Below are positions 42,899 through 50,596 of a stretch of DNA of 64,000 nucleotides, in pieces (positions within the stretch are counted from its first letter, which is position 1; each line of letters begins with the position of its first letter). A model generated the notes under the pieces. It saw only the letters and a program-made list of their open reading frames with translations, did no database searches and was not told the origin of the DNA. The translations under genes and the position numbers were made by a program. Where the stretch lies: positions 1 to 64,000 of the forward strand of contig NZ_JANUFD010000022.1 of NCBI RefSeq assembly GCF_024807945.1, given 5' to 3'. The DNA is from Pseudomonas sp. JUb42. GTDB taxonomy: Bacteria > Pseudomonadota > Gammaproteobacteria > Pseudomonadales > Pseudomonadaceae.

Positions 42899-43402
42899 TC
42901 AGGCCAGTTGTGGGTCGGGCTTGCTGGTCAGGGCGTCGCCCAGACGCTCGGAGACATAACCGAATACCGCGCCGGTGATCAGTGCCGCTGCGGCGATCAG
43001 TGCCGGGTTGGCCAGGCCGGAAGTCGTCATGGGTTTGCCGCCCACAGCCGTCGTACCCACAGTCGAGGCAAAGCCCCAGACAATCGCCGGCAGGATGCTC
43101 AGCAGCGGCACCTTGGAGGCCTGGACCATGCCCGCGCTGCCAATCCCCACCAGAATGGCGATGAAGAACGGCGCCTCACTGACCGTGGCGATGCCCAGCA
43201 GCACCAGGGAGCTGATCACCAGCCCGGTGAGATTGGAGGCGACGCTGCGGACAAACCCGGCACTGCCGCCGCCGACGATGAAGAACGACGCCCAGGCAAT
43301 GAACGTGACCCACACCGGTACGGGAAACACCGTGGCCGTGATGTAGGTGTCCAGTACCGCGAGGAGGCCGATGCTGACGGTGTAGGCTTCTTGCTTTTTC
43401 AT
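42899..43402 (-). CDS. DUF1097 inner-membrane protein
   Basis: 167 residues, mostly hydrophobic, with five or six TM segments (IGLLAVLDTYITATVFPVPVWVTFIAWASFFIVGG, LVISSLVLLGIA, FFIAILVGIGSAGMV, LLSILPAIVWGFASTVG, ALIAAAALITGAVFGYVSERLGD). The pattern matches DUF1097 (E. coli YcdZ-like) proteins of unknown function. Inside this operon, between the CobW-like GTPase and the beta subunit, it might handle nitrile or amide substrate, or metal. That is an inference from context. Confidence 0.8.
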   Translation of the reverse strand: MKKQEAYTVSIGLLAVLDTYITATVFPVPVWVTFIAWASFFIVGGGSAGFVRSVASNLTGLVISSLVLLGIATVSEAPFFIAILVGIGSAGMVQASKVPLLSILPAIVWGFASTVGTTAVGGKPMTTSGLANPALIAAAALITGAVFGYVSERLGDALTSKPDPQLA

Positions 43403-43456
43403 GGGACGATTTCCTGACAGGAGGTTGGCGTTGTTGTTGGCAGGCTGAAAAACAAA

Positions 43457-44431
43457 TCAGGCGGCTTGCAGGCAATCGAGAAAGCCTTGCAGCAGGTGTT
43501 CGCTGTCCAGATCGCGACCGATGAAGACAAAGCGGTTGAGGCGTTCTTCGTCGCTTGCCCAGCGCGGCCCCGGCACCGCTTCCAGCAGCATGTGCACGCT
43601 GTGAAAATGGAAACGTCGGGCTTCGCTGGCGAAATTGAGCAGGCCTTTCATGCGCATCAATTGCTGGCCGTTGCTCTGCACCAGCTGGTTGATCCAGCGG
43701 TTGAAGCGCTCGGCATCCAGGGCACCGGCCGAAATCACGGAACAGGAGGAAATGGAGGCGTCGTGTTGGTGGTCATGACCCTCGTCGTCGAGGATGTCCG
43801 GCTCGATCATCAGCAGGTTGGGCAGAGAGAAACGCTTGGTGCCCAACAGCTCATTCACCGGCACTTGCGAATGGTTGGTCTGTACGACCGTCGCCGTACT
43901 GTTGAGCAACTTGATCTGCCGACGCAGCGCCGCCAGCCGGGCCTGACTGACCAGGTCGGTCTTGTTGAGGATCAGGGTGTCGGCGAAGGCGATCTGCTCG
44001 CGGACGATCTCATCGTCCAGTTGCCCATCCAGATGCAGGGCATCGATCACGGTGACCACCGACTCCAGCTCTACGCGAGTGCGCAGGTCCGGGTCAGCGA
44101 GGAAGGTTTGCAATACGGGTGCAGGGTCGGCCAGACCCGAGGTTTCGATGATCAGGCGATCCAGGCGATTACCCGCCAGAGCCAGCATCTCCTTGACGCT
44201 GCTGACCAGGTCGGCGCGTACCGTGCAGCATACGCAGCCATTGTTGATCTCGATAAGCGCTTGCTGCTCCGAGACGATCAACTGGCCGTCAATGCCCACT
44301 TCCCCGAATTCGTTGACGACAACGCCGATCCGGTAGTGCCGGTTCTGTTGCAGCAGATGATTGACCAGGGTGGTCTTGCCCGCCCCGAGAAAACCGGAAA
44401 TGACCGTGACCGGGATTTTTCCAATCGACAT
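43457..44431 (-). CDS. COG0523 (CobW-like) GTPase, putative nitrile hydratase metallochaperone
   Basis: 324 residues. Walker A is SGFLGAGKTTLVNHL (residues 12-26), the metal motif is GCVCC (C66, C68, C69), and the GTP-specificity box is LILNKTDL. A His/Asp-rich stretch near 217-225 (DDEGHDHQHD) and the C-terminal CobW_C domain (LLEAVPGPRW) follow. COG0523 proteins include a nitrile-hydratase-linked branch thought to assist metal delivery. It is the first gene of the minus-strand operon that ends with cbtBA, so GTP-driven insertion, subunits and uptake are co-encoded. Confidence 0.92.
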   Translation of the reverse strand: MSIGKIPVTVISGFLGAGKTTLVNHLLQQNRHYRIGVVVNEFGEVGIDGQLIVSEQQALIEINNGCVCCTVRADLVSSVKEMLALAGNRLDRLIIETSGLADPAPVLQTFLADPDLRTRVELESVVTVIDALHLDGQLDDEIVREQIAFADTLILNKTDLVSQARLAALRRQIKLLNSTATVVQTNHSQVPVNELLGTKRFSLPNLLMIEPDILDDEGHDHQHDASISSCSVISAGALDAERFNRWINQLVQSNGQQLMRMKGLLNFASEARRFHFHSVHMLLEAVPGPRWASDEERLNRFVFIGRDLDSEHLLQGFLDCLQAA

Positions 44432-44532
44432 GATTCACACCTTGTAGTGGCCGTGTTTGGCGCCGCCGGATTCAGCGGCTTTCGGGCTACAGGTGCGATT
44501 TCCAGTCCGGTTTTTATCGGCTGTCCACGCCG

Positions 44533-44551
44533 GTCACGTTGTTGTCACGTT
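44533..44551. promoter_or_regulatory. Direct repeats upstream of the nitrile hydratase operon
   Basis: GTCACGTT occurs at 44533-44540 and 44544-44551, an 11-bp period. Reading toward the operon on the minus strand, GATAAA follows about 14 nt later as a -10 candidate, so the repeats would overlap the -35 region. Direct half-sites one turn apart suit an AraC-type activator such as the GlxA-type gene at the operon's end. Confidence 0.45.
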
Positions 44552-44682
44552 TGGTTGGGTTATATGGCCAGAATGGTCGGCACGGGCAGAAACGGACAGC
44601 TGGCTTTTTTTGCGGAGGGCGTCAGGCGGGGGAATGTATTGATCGGGGGCACTGTTTCGGGGCGGATGCACTGATTTGAAGT

Positions 44683-44770
44683 CGTTGGAGCGAGGCTTGC
44701 CCGCGAACCAGGCGGCGCGGCGTGTCAGATGCACCGCGTTATCGTTCTTCGCGGGCAAGCCGCGCGACCA
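44683..44770. repeat. Inverted repeat, REP family B
   Basis: Left CGTTGGAGCGAGGCTTGCCC... from 44683; right arm TTCGCGGGCAAGCCGCGCGACCA ends at 44770 with several changes. It lies between the nitrile hydratase promoter region and the TauE/SafE gene. Confidence 0.82.
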
Positions 44771-44798
44771 CAGAATCACGCGGCACTGCTATTCGCTT

Positions 44799-45584
44799 TT
44801 AGAACACCAACTTGTAGCCAATCAAAACCAGCATCGTCGCCAGGCAAGGCCGTAGCACCTCATCCGAGATACGCCCGCTCAACTGGCTGCCCACATAGAT
44901 ACCCGGCAGCGAGCCCATGAGCAGGAAGCCGAGCACCGACCAGTCCATATTGCCCATGCTCGCATGGCCCAGGCCGGCGACCAGAGTCAGGGGCACGGCG
45001 TGGGCGATTTCGGTGCCGACCAGACGGCGTGTAGGCAGCAGCGGATAGAGGATAAACAGTGCCACTGTGCCCAGAGCGCCCGCGCCGATAGACGTCAGCG
45101 CAACCATGATGCCGAGGATCAGGCCGGTGACAACGGTCATCACATTGAGGCGTCGCCCGCCGGGCTGGTAGTTGCCGCCAGCGCGCTTGTGGGCGAAGGC
45201 CAGCAGGCGCTTCTTGAAGAAAATTGCCAGGGCGGTGAGCAGCAGGACCACGCCCAGGGCCTGTTTGATCACGCTGTTCAGGGCCGTCGGCGAGGTTTGC
45301 AGCTCGCTGAGGAACCACAGGGTCAGAGCTACGCCAGGCACGCTGCCCATCGTCAGCCAACCGGTAATGCCCCAGTCAATATTGTCGTTCTTGCGATGCA
45401 CCAGCACGCCGCCGGATTTGGTAATGGCGGCATACAGCAGGTCGGTGCCGACCGCCGTCGCCGGATTGATGCCGAACCACAGCAGGATGGGCGTCATCAA
45501 CGACCCACCACCGACACCGGTCATGCCAACGATAAAGCCCACGAGCAAACCCGCAACCACCAGACCTGTACTACCGAAATCCAT
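44799..45584 (-). CDS. TauE/SafE-family sulfite/anion exporter-like permease
   Basis: 261 residues with about eight TM helices. The first has the family motif LVGFIVGMTGVGGGSLMTPILLWFG and NPATAVGTDLLYAAITKSGG; the second half repeats it as VALTSIGAGALGTVALFILYPLLPTRRLVGTEIAHAVPLTL. TauE/SafE proteins move sulfite, sulfoacetate or related organic anions. No sulfur genes are adjacent, so the substrate is open. Confidence 0.9.
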   Translation of the reverse strand: MDFGSTGLVVAGLLVGFIVGMTGVGGGSLMTPILLWFGINPATAVGTDLLYAAITKSGGVLVHRKNDNIDWGITGWLTMGSVPGVALTLWFLSELQTSPTALNSVIKQALGVVLLLTALAIFFKKRLLAFAHKRAGGNYQPGGRRLNVMTVVTGLILGIMVALTSIGAGALGTVALFILYPLLPTRRLVGTEIAHAVPLTLVAGLGHASMGNMDWSVLGFLLMGSLPGIYVGSQLSGRISDEVLRPCLATMLVLIGYKLVF

Positions 45585-45656
45585 CGTGATGCCTTATCTA
45601 ATGCTGCTATTGCATGGAAAAACGCGCAGCAGCATAACGACTTTCCTCAATAGCCC

Positions 45657-45684
45657 TTAGAACGATGCGGTCTAACTTTATAAC
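45657..45684 (+). promoter_or_regulatory. Candidate promoter for the Thr-rich leader
   Basis: TTAGAA (45657-45662), a 16-bp spacer and TATAAC (45679-45684) lie 50 bp before the leader ATG. A second possibility is TTGACG at 45700 with CATGAT 18 bp later, but that would start transcription at the leader's first codon. Confidence 0.4.
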
Positions 45685-45735
45685 CGGGTCGACTTTCATT
45701 TGACGCAGTCTTTTGGCTGCGGGCATGATCAGTCC

Positions 45736-45807
45736 ATGACTTTCATTCAGTTCACCTCGACCACTACCACCACGACCGCCCCTGGCGGGCCGCCGGTGTG
45801 TACGTGA
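45736..45807 (+). CDS. Threonine-rich leader peptide (attenuator ORF)
   Basis: 23 codons, ATG 45736 to TGA 45805-45807. Eight of the residues are Thr, six of them consecutive (ACC ACT ACC ACC ACG ACC), after MTFIQFTS; the end is APGGPPVCT. A run of one amino acid in a short ORF just ahead of a terminator is the classic layout of ribosome-mediated attenuation. The intergenic signal would sense charged tRNA-Thr. No strong Shine-Dalgarno is seen, which lowers certainty. Confidence 0.65.
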   Translation: MTFIQFTSTTTTTTAPGGPPVCT

Positions 45808-45827
45808 GCTGAACAAACGTATTACCC

Positions 45828-45860
45828 AAGGCCCCGCCAGCAATGGACGGGGCCTTTTTT
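45828..45860 (+). terminator. Intrinsic terminator of a putative Thr attenuator
   Basis: GGCCCCG (45830-45836) and CGGGGCC (45848-45854) form a GC stem, with AA on its left (45828-45829), and six Ts follow (45855-45860). GGCGGGCC at 45784-45791, inside the leader's Gly/Pro codons, can pair with GGCCCCGCC of the terminator's left arm as an antiterminator with one bulge. CCGCC-CCT-GGCGG at 45776-45788 is a possible pause hairpin. Confidence 0.75.
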
Positions 45861-45898
45861 GTGCGCCGTCCGGACTGGTTCATGAAAAGGAGATCCAC

Positions 45899-46438
45899 AT
45901 GTCCGTATCCGCCCCCCGCCGCGCCCTGCTGGTCATCGATATGCAGGTCGGCCTGTTCCACGGCGCCGAGCAGCCTTTCGAGGGTGAGCGCATCCTCGCC
46001 AACATCAACGCGCTGTCCCGCAACGCACGGCAGGCAGGTTGCCCGGTGATTCTGGTACGCCATACCGGCTCCGACGGCTCGCCAATTGCCGCAGGCAGCC
46101 CGTTCTGGCAACTGGTGCCAGGCCTGGAGATCGATGCCAGCGTGGATATCTTTATCGACAAGAGCCGCCCCAGTTGCTTTCAGGGTACGGGGCTTGCCGA
46201 GCGGCTTGTCGAGGCGGCAGTCACTGAAGTGGTGATTTGCGGGATGAAAACCCAGTACTGCGTCGACAGCACCTGCCGGCAGGCCCGGGACCTGGGTTTC
46301 CAGGCGGTACTGGTGGCGGATGCCCACACCTGTATGGACACCCCGGCGCTCTCGGCCGGGGCGATTATCGAGCACCATAACCAGACCCTGAACGGGCCTT
46401 TTGTGAACTTGCTGAACGCCAGCCAAACGACTTTCTGA
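45899..46438 (+). CDS. Isochorismatase-family cysteine hydrolase
   Basis: 179 residues from ATG 45899 behind AAAAGGAGATCCAC. The Asp-Lys-Cys triad is D14 (LLVIDMQVGLF), K88 (DIFIDKSRPSCF) and C121 (VICGMKTQYCVDSTCRQARDLG). The metal-binding His set of nicotinamidases is absent, so it is a general amide or imine hydrolase of this fold. The substrate is unknown. It is the first gene behind the Thr-rich leader and terminator, which would make its expression depend on threonine supply; that link is unusual and inferred. Confidence 0.88.
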   Translation: MSVSAPRRALLVIDMQVGLFHGAEQPFEGERILANINALSRNARQAGCPVILVRHTGSDGSPIAAGSPFWQLVPGLEIDASVDIFIDKSRPSCFQGTGLAERLVEAAVTEVVICGMKTQYCVDSTCRQARDLGFQAVLVADAHTCMDTPALSAGAIIEHHNQTLNGPFVNLLNASQTTF

Positions 46439-46568
46439 TACAGGCAATTCAGTGCAACTTCGCCCCATCGATCCTGTCGATACTTAACATCGGCAGGAGC
46501 GCCCTTCCGCTGAAAATTCGTGAGCGTACTATCTATTCCAACATCACACGTAATCGAGGAGCCTGACC

Positions 46569-46706
46569 ATGCTGGTACATCTACTGACTTGCCTGACACT
46601 GACAGCCCTGACCGGTTACGTGTTTTCCCTGATTCTGTTCAGCCCGCTGAGCAACGCCGACAACGCCCATGAAGATGAGCACGACCACGGCCCACAGCGC
46701 GCGTAA
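46569..46706 (+). CDS. Small single-pass membrane protein (45 aa), unknown
   Basis: 45 codons, ATG 46569 with GAGGAGCCTGACC in front, a good ribosome site. A hydrophobic helix at about 3-26 (VHLLTCLTLTALTGYVFSLILF) is followed by an acidic, His-rich tail (NADNAHEDEHDHGPQ). The His/Asp/Glu tail could bind metal. I do not recognise a family. It follows the isochorismatase-family gene by 130 bp on the same strand. Confidence 0.6.
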   Translation: MLVHLLTCLTLTALTGYVFSLILFSPLSNADNAHEDEHDHGPQRA

Positions 46707-46748
46707 GCCTTATCAAACTGTTTGAATGACTGGCCCGGAGTATTCGAT

Positions 46749-47027
46749 ATGCCTCAAACCCTCTCTTTGCACGTCTCGTTCCCCAACTTCGGCAGAAACT
46801 ACTATTCCCAGCACGTCGTCTATAACCGCAAGTCAGCTCTGGTGGTCGACGACCGCTTCGATGACTTCCTGATGTCCTCAGCTTCGCTGCACTTCAATAA
46901 TGCGGTGATCGGCCTGAACGACCAGTTCCGCTTTCTCAACGACATCCTCGCCCATCATCTGCTGGAGCAAGAAGCAGAACACCGCCCTCATCATGCACGG
47001 CAGGCCAGTCAGGGGTTGCAGGCCTGA
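46749..47027 (+). CDS. Conserved-looking hypothetical protein (92 aa)
   Basis: 92 residues from ATG 46749, eight bases after GGAG; an upstream TTG at 46722 has no site. The sequence is soluble-looking: LSLHVSFPNFGRNYYSQHVV, then RFDDFLMSSASLHFNNAVIG and a His/Glu-rich end (HHLLEQEAEHRPHHARQ). No domain is recognised. It follows the 45-residue gene by 42 bp, so the two are probably co-transcribed. Confidence 0.6.
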   Translation: MPQTLSLHVSFPNFGRNYYSQHVVYNRKSALVVDDRFDDFLMSSASLHFNNAVIGLNDQFRFLNDILAHHLLEQEAEHRPHHARQASQGLQA

Positions 47028-47087
47028 AGCCTAGCTATCACATCGCAAATACAACGCAATTATCTAAATTGAAATGATAGTTTTGTA

Positions 47088-47151
47088 GGAGCTGCCGAAG
47101 GCTGCGAAAAGGTCTATCTGATACACCGATTTCGCAGCCTTCGGCAGCTCC
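47088..47151. repeat. Inverted repeat, REP family E
   Basis: GGAGCTGCCGAAGGCTGCGA and two more bases (47088-47109) pair exactly with 47130-47151: a 22-bp stem with a 20-nt loop between converging genes. It is the only copy of this type in the window. Confidence 0.9.
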
Positions 47152-47213
47152 AACAGATCAGCGTTTGCCGCACAACAGCGCGGCGTCGAAATGGCGCTGC
47201 TATCCCCCAGATA

Positions 47214-47873
47214 TCAGGCCCAACCATCCTTGCGCTTGCGCCCACGGGTCAGCGCCGGAAGGATCAGCCCCAGCAACAGCCCTCCACCGGCAATCGAGCC
47301 ACCGTAGACCATATAGCGCATCAACACCTGGTTGTTCTCGTCCCCCAGTTTGGCCTGGGTGGAGCGTAGTTCCGACTGGGCGGCACTCAATTGGTCATTG
47401 AGGGTCTTGGTGCGATTTTCCAGGTCATCGATCATGGCTTTGCGCGAGTCCATGGTTTCCTGCATGCCCTGCACCCGGGTCTTCCAGGTGCTATCGATAT
47501 TGTCGAGCTGGCCGGTCAGGTCAGCGACTTTCTGGGTCAGTTGCGGAAGGCGTTCGGCCTGGCCGGGGACGTCCTGCAAATCAGCATTGGGAATCCACAC
47601 GGTGCCGCCGCCTTCGCCGCGAACCTGGCTGTAATCGCCCTGGGTGCTGATCAGATCAACCTTCTGCCCGGACTTGAGGGTGCCGACGATGCGATAGCCA
47701 TCGGTCGGCCCGCTGCGTACGTATGTGCTGAGGGTGTCACTGACCCAACGTTCGTTAGTGGCGGCCTGGGCTGCACTGACGCCGAAGGTGGTCAGCAGGC
47801 AGATGCCCAGCACGCGCCGCGATTGGCTGGAAATACGGGAAAAAAGTCGAGAACGGTGACGAGACATAGGCAT
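47214..47873 (-). CDS. SH3-domain protein, periplasmic with C-terminal anchor (YgiM-like)
   Basis: 219 residues from ATG 47873 (another ATG two codons on). The signal peptide ends VSAAQA near residue 37. A bacterial SH3 domain (about 40-105) has WVSDTLSTYVRSGPTDGYRIVGTLKSGQ and VWIPNADLQ. A coiled coil (about 110-180) and a C-terminal TM helix (YGGSIAGGGLLLGLILPAL) with a basic tail KRKDGW follow. This is the layout of TIGR04211-type SH3 proteins and E. coli YgiM. The role is probably at the envelope or peptidoglycan; the partner is unknown. Confidence 0.88.
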   Translation of the reverse strand: MPMSRHRSRLFSRISSQSRRVLGICLLTTFGVSAAQAATNERWVSDTLSTYVRSGPTDGYRIVGTLKSGQKVDLISTQGDYSQVRGEGGGTVWIPNADLQDVPGQAERLPQLTQKVADLTGQLDNIDSTWKTRVQGMQETMDSRKAMIDDLENRTKTLNDQLSAAQSELRSTQAKLGDENNQVLMRYMVYGGSIAGGGLLLGLILPALTRGRKRKDGWA

Positions 47874-48134
47874 GGTGATCTTCAATAAAAAGTACACAAG
47901 GCGCCGAAACCCGGGCCGATTGACGATAGAGCCACCTTCACTAGCTGGCTGTTTGTGCAGGGAAGTACGCTGAAAATCCTCCCTGACGACTGACCGGACA
48001 GCCACGCCACCCGATCGATCCGCACACTGACAGACCATACAAATCGTTTCAGGTTCATTGATCGGTCTGCCGCATATCGCGTAACCGGCTATGCTGGCGC
48101 GCCCTTTTCTTCCCGGTTTTGCTGAGGCCGCCCC

Positions 48135-48530
48135 ATGTCAGAGCGTGAAATCATCATCCCGCCATCCATGCAACCCATCGTCGAACGCGCCGGTTACGCA
48201 CCTGCGGTCAGGATCGACAAGACGATCTACTGCGCCGGCCAGGTCGGGCGCACAGCAGCGCTGGAGGTGATCGCCGAGCCCGAGGCGCAATTCGTCGCCT
48301 GCTGGGAAAACCTGCGTGAAGTGCTGGCCGCTGCAGGCTGCACCTTCGAGGATGTGGTGGAAATGACTACTTACCATGTTGCCATGAGCCAGCACATGGC
48401 GGTGTTCCGCGAGGTCAAGAACCGCCTGTTCCCCCGCGGCCTGTGCGCCTGGACCTCGATTGGCGTCAGCGAACTGGCCCATCCGGGGCTGTTGGTGGAG
48501 ATCAAGTGCATCGCGGTACAACCCTCGTAA
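48135..48530 (+). CDS. RidA-family (YjgF) protein
   Basis: 131 residues. VRIDKTIYCAGQVGRTAAL, WENLREVLAAAGCTFEDVVEMTTYHVAM and AWTSIGVSELAHPGLLVEIKCIAV cover the Rid fold. True RidA enzymes have an Arg in a PxRS motif that deaminates reactive enamines; that position here reads AWTSIGV, so it belongs to a Rid subfamily without the usual Arg, and deaminase activity is doubtful. It is a single gene. Confidence 0.88.
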   Translation: MSEREIIIPPSMQPIVERAGYAPAVRIDKTIYCAGQVGRTAALEVIAEPEAQFVACWENLREVLAAAGCTFEDVVEMTTYHVAMSQHMAVFREVKNRLFPRGLCAWTSIGVSELAHPGLLVEIKCIAVQPS

Positions 48531-48695
48531 GCAGGGGCCCGGAACGTTTACAGTCACCGCGCGTCAGTTAATGCGCCAAGGCAAGCGTCTTGGAGTTGCA
48601 ATGTAGCGGCCTGACAGTGATATCGTAATGAAATCATCGCTCTAGGCCGCCCTGGCGCTACAGCCTTTATATATCCATGTAATCAGGGTTTTTCC

Positions 48696-50393
48696 ATGCC
48701 TCATCGCCCAGCGCCGTTTCCCTTGGACGAAGCCCGTCGCATTGATGCCCTCGAACATTTCGAGATTCTCGACAGCGAGCATGAGCAGGCTTTCGACGAT
48801 ATCGTGCAACTGGCCACCGCCCTGTGCGAGGTGCCGATTGCCCTGGTCTCGCTGGTCGACCGCGAACGCCAGTGGTTCAAGGCCTGCATCGGCCTGGATG
48901 TCGCCGAAACCCATCGCGATCTGGCGTTCTGCGCCCATGCCATCCTCGAACCGGACAGCCTGTTGATCGTCGAAGACGCCACCCGGGACCCACGCTTTCA
49001 GGAAAGCCCGTTGGTGCTGGGGCCGCCGTTTATCCGTTTCTATGCCGGTGCGCCGATTATTACCGAGGGCGGTCATGCCCTGGGCACCGTCTGCGTCATC
49101 GATACCGTGCCGCGCACCCTGTCCGACGTACAGTACAAAGCATTGCAGGCATTGGCCCGGCAAACGGCAGCGCTGGTGCAACTGCGCCTGCTCAATGAGC
49201 AACAGGCTGAACAGACCCGCGTGCTCAGCCGCCAGATCATCGAAGCCCTGGCCGATGGCCACGACCAGAATGCACCGCTGCGGCAAAAACAGCGCGTGGC
49301 CTCGGTCGGCCAGTTGACCAGCGGCATCGCCCATGACTTCAACAACCTGCTGCAATCGATCAGCGTCAGTTTCCAGTTGATCGAACGCAAATCCCGCCAG
49401 CCGGATGACGTTCTGCGCTGGGCGGCCATGGGCCTGCAGGCGGTGGCCAAAGGTGCCAGCCTGATTGGCCATCTGCTGGCGTTCTCCCGCGACGCAGCGC
49501 CCGACCCGCAAGTACTGGACATCGGCACGCGCATCGACAGCATGCGCGACCTGCTCTGCCGCGTGCTCGGCCCCGAGGTGCAACTGGACTTCGTGTTCTA
49601 CCCGATTCCGCTCAAGGTGCTGTGCGACGCCACGCAACTGGAAGCAGCGATGCTCAACCTGCTGATCAACGCCCGCGACGCCATGGGTAATGTCGGCCAG
49701 ATCCGCGTGTCCACGCACGCCCTGAATCTCAGGGGCGACGCGGAGCTGCCGGACGGACGCTATCTGGAGCTGTCCGTCAGTGACAGCGGCCCAGGCATGA
49801 GCGCAGAAGTGGCCGCGCGGGTCTTCGAGCCATTTTTCACGACCAAAAAGGACGGCAAAGGCACCGGCCTGGGCCTGGCGCAGGTCTATGGCTTTGCCCT
49901 CAAGGCCGGGGGTATCGCGCGGGTACACAGCGAGCCGGGCAAAGGCACGACGCTGCAACTGCTGCTCAAGGTAGTCGACGACGAGCCGACCCTGATCAGC
50001 GCCGAATCCGACCCCGCCCAACCAGCCAATATCAAGGCCCACGCGCATATCCTGCTGGTGGACGACGATCTGTTGATTCGCAACAGCCTGGGCGAGCTGC
50101 TGGCTGACAGTGGCTACGATGTCTCCACGGCCAGCACCAGCAGCGGCGCCATGCAGGTCATTGAGCAGCGTGTCCCGGACCTGGTGGTCACCGACTACGC
50201 CATGCAAGGCTTCAGCGGTGCGGATTTGGCGCGCATGCTCCATGAGGTCATGCCTGGCTTGCCGATCGTATTCATGACCGGCGATGCCGATCTGGACTCA
50301 GTACGCGACAAGATCGGCGCCACGGCACCGTTGCTGCAAAAGCCGGTACTGGTGGAGGATTTGGTGGCTACGGTAGAGAGGTTGTTGGCGTAG
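48696..50393 (+). CDS. GAF-domain hybrid sensor histidine kinase
   Basis: 565 residues, no TM segment, so cytoplasmic. The GAF domain (about 10-165) has VPIALVSLVDRERQWFKACIGLD and FYAGAPIITEGGHALGTVCVID. The kinase has phosphoacceptor H213 in LTSGIAHDFNNLLQSISV and an ATPase with LNLLINARDAMG, DSGPGM and GKGTGLGLAQVYGFA. A receiver domain from about 450 has D500 in VVTDYAMQGFSGADL and the Lys in LLQKPVLVED. There is no DNA-binding output or Hpt domain, so a separate phosphotransfer partner is needed. Its GAF is clearly paralogous to that of the GGDEF protein at 57935. Confidence 0.92.
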   Translation: MPHRPAPFPLDEARRIDALEHFEILDSEHEQAFDDIVQLATALCEVPIALVSLVDRERQWFKACIGLDVAETHRDLAFCAHAILEPDSLLIVEDATRDPRFQESPLVLGPPFIRFYAGAPIITEGGHALGTVCVIDTVPRTLSDVQYKALQALARQTAALVQLRLLNEQQAEQTRVLSRQIIEALADGHDQNAPLRQKQRVASVGQLTSGIAHDFNNLLQSISVSFQLIERKSRQPDDVLRWAAMGLQAVAKGASLIGHLLAFSRDAAPDPQVLDIGTRIDSMRDLLCRVLGPEVQLDFVFYPIPLKVLCDATQLEAAMLNLLINARDAMGNVGQIRVSTHALNLRGDAELPDGRYLELSVSDSGPGMSAEVAARVFEPFFTTKKDGKGTGLGLAQVYGFALKAGGIARVHSEPGKGTTLQLLLKVVDDEPTLISAESDPAQPANIKAHAHILLVDDDLLIRNSLGELLADSGYDVSTASTSSGAMQVIEQRVPDLVVTDYAMQGFSGADLARMLHEVMPGLPIVFMTGDADLDSVRDKIGATAPLLQKPVLVEDLVATVERLLA

Positions 50394-50441
50394 TAGCCGC
50401 AATCCTGTTCAGGCAGGAGCAAATGATGTGAAAGCGGATTT

Positions 50442-50548
50442 TGTGGGAGCGAATTCATTCGCGAACAGACCGGTACGTTCGATGAATATTCATCGTCTGG
50501 AGCGCCGCTTTCGCGAATGAATTCGCTCCCACATCATTCGCTCCCACA
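50442..50548. repeat. REP family A inverted repeat with duplicated end
   Basis: Arms 50442-50465 and 50510-50533 are exact 24-bp complements. The last 13 bases of the right arm, ATTCGCTCCCACA, are repeated at 50536-50548, much like the triple end at 25618-25656. Confidence 0.9.
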
Positions 50549-50596
50549 ACTCCAGACACCCTTAGTTCCCACCCAGTTTCCAGATCTTGCGCAAAG

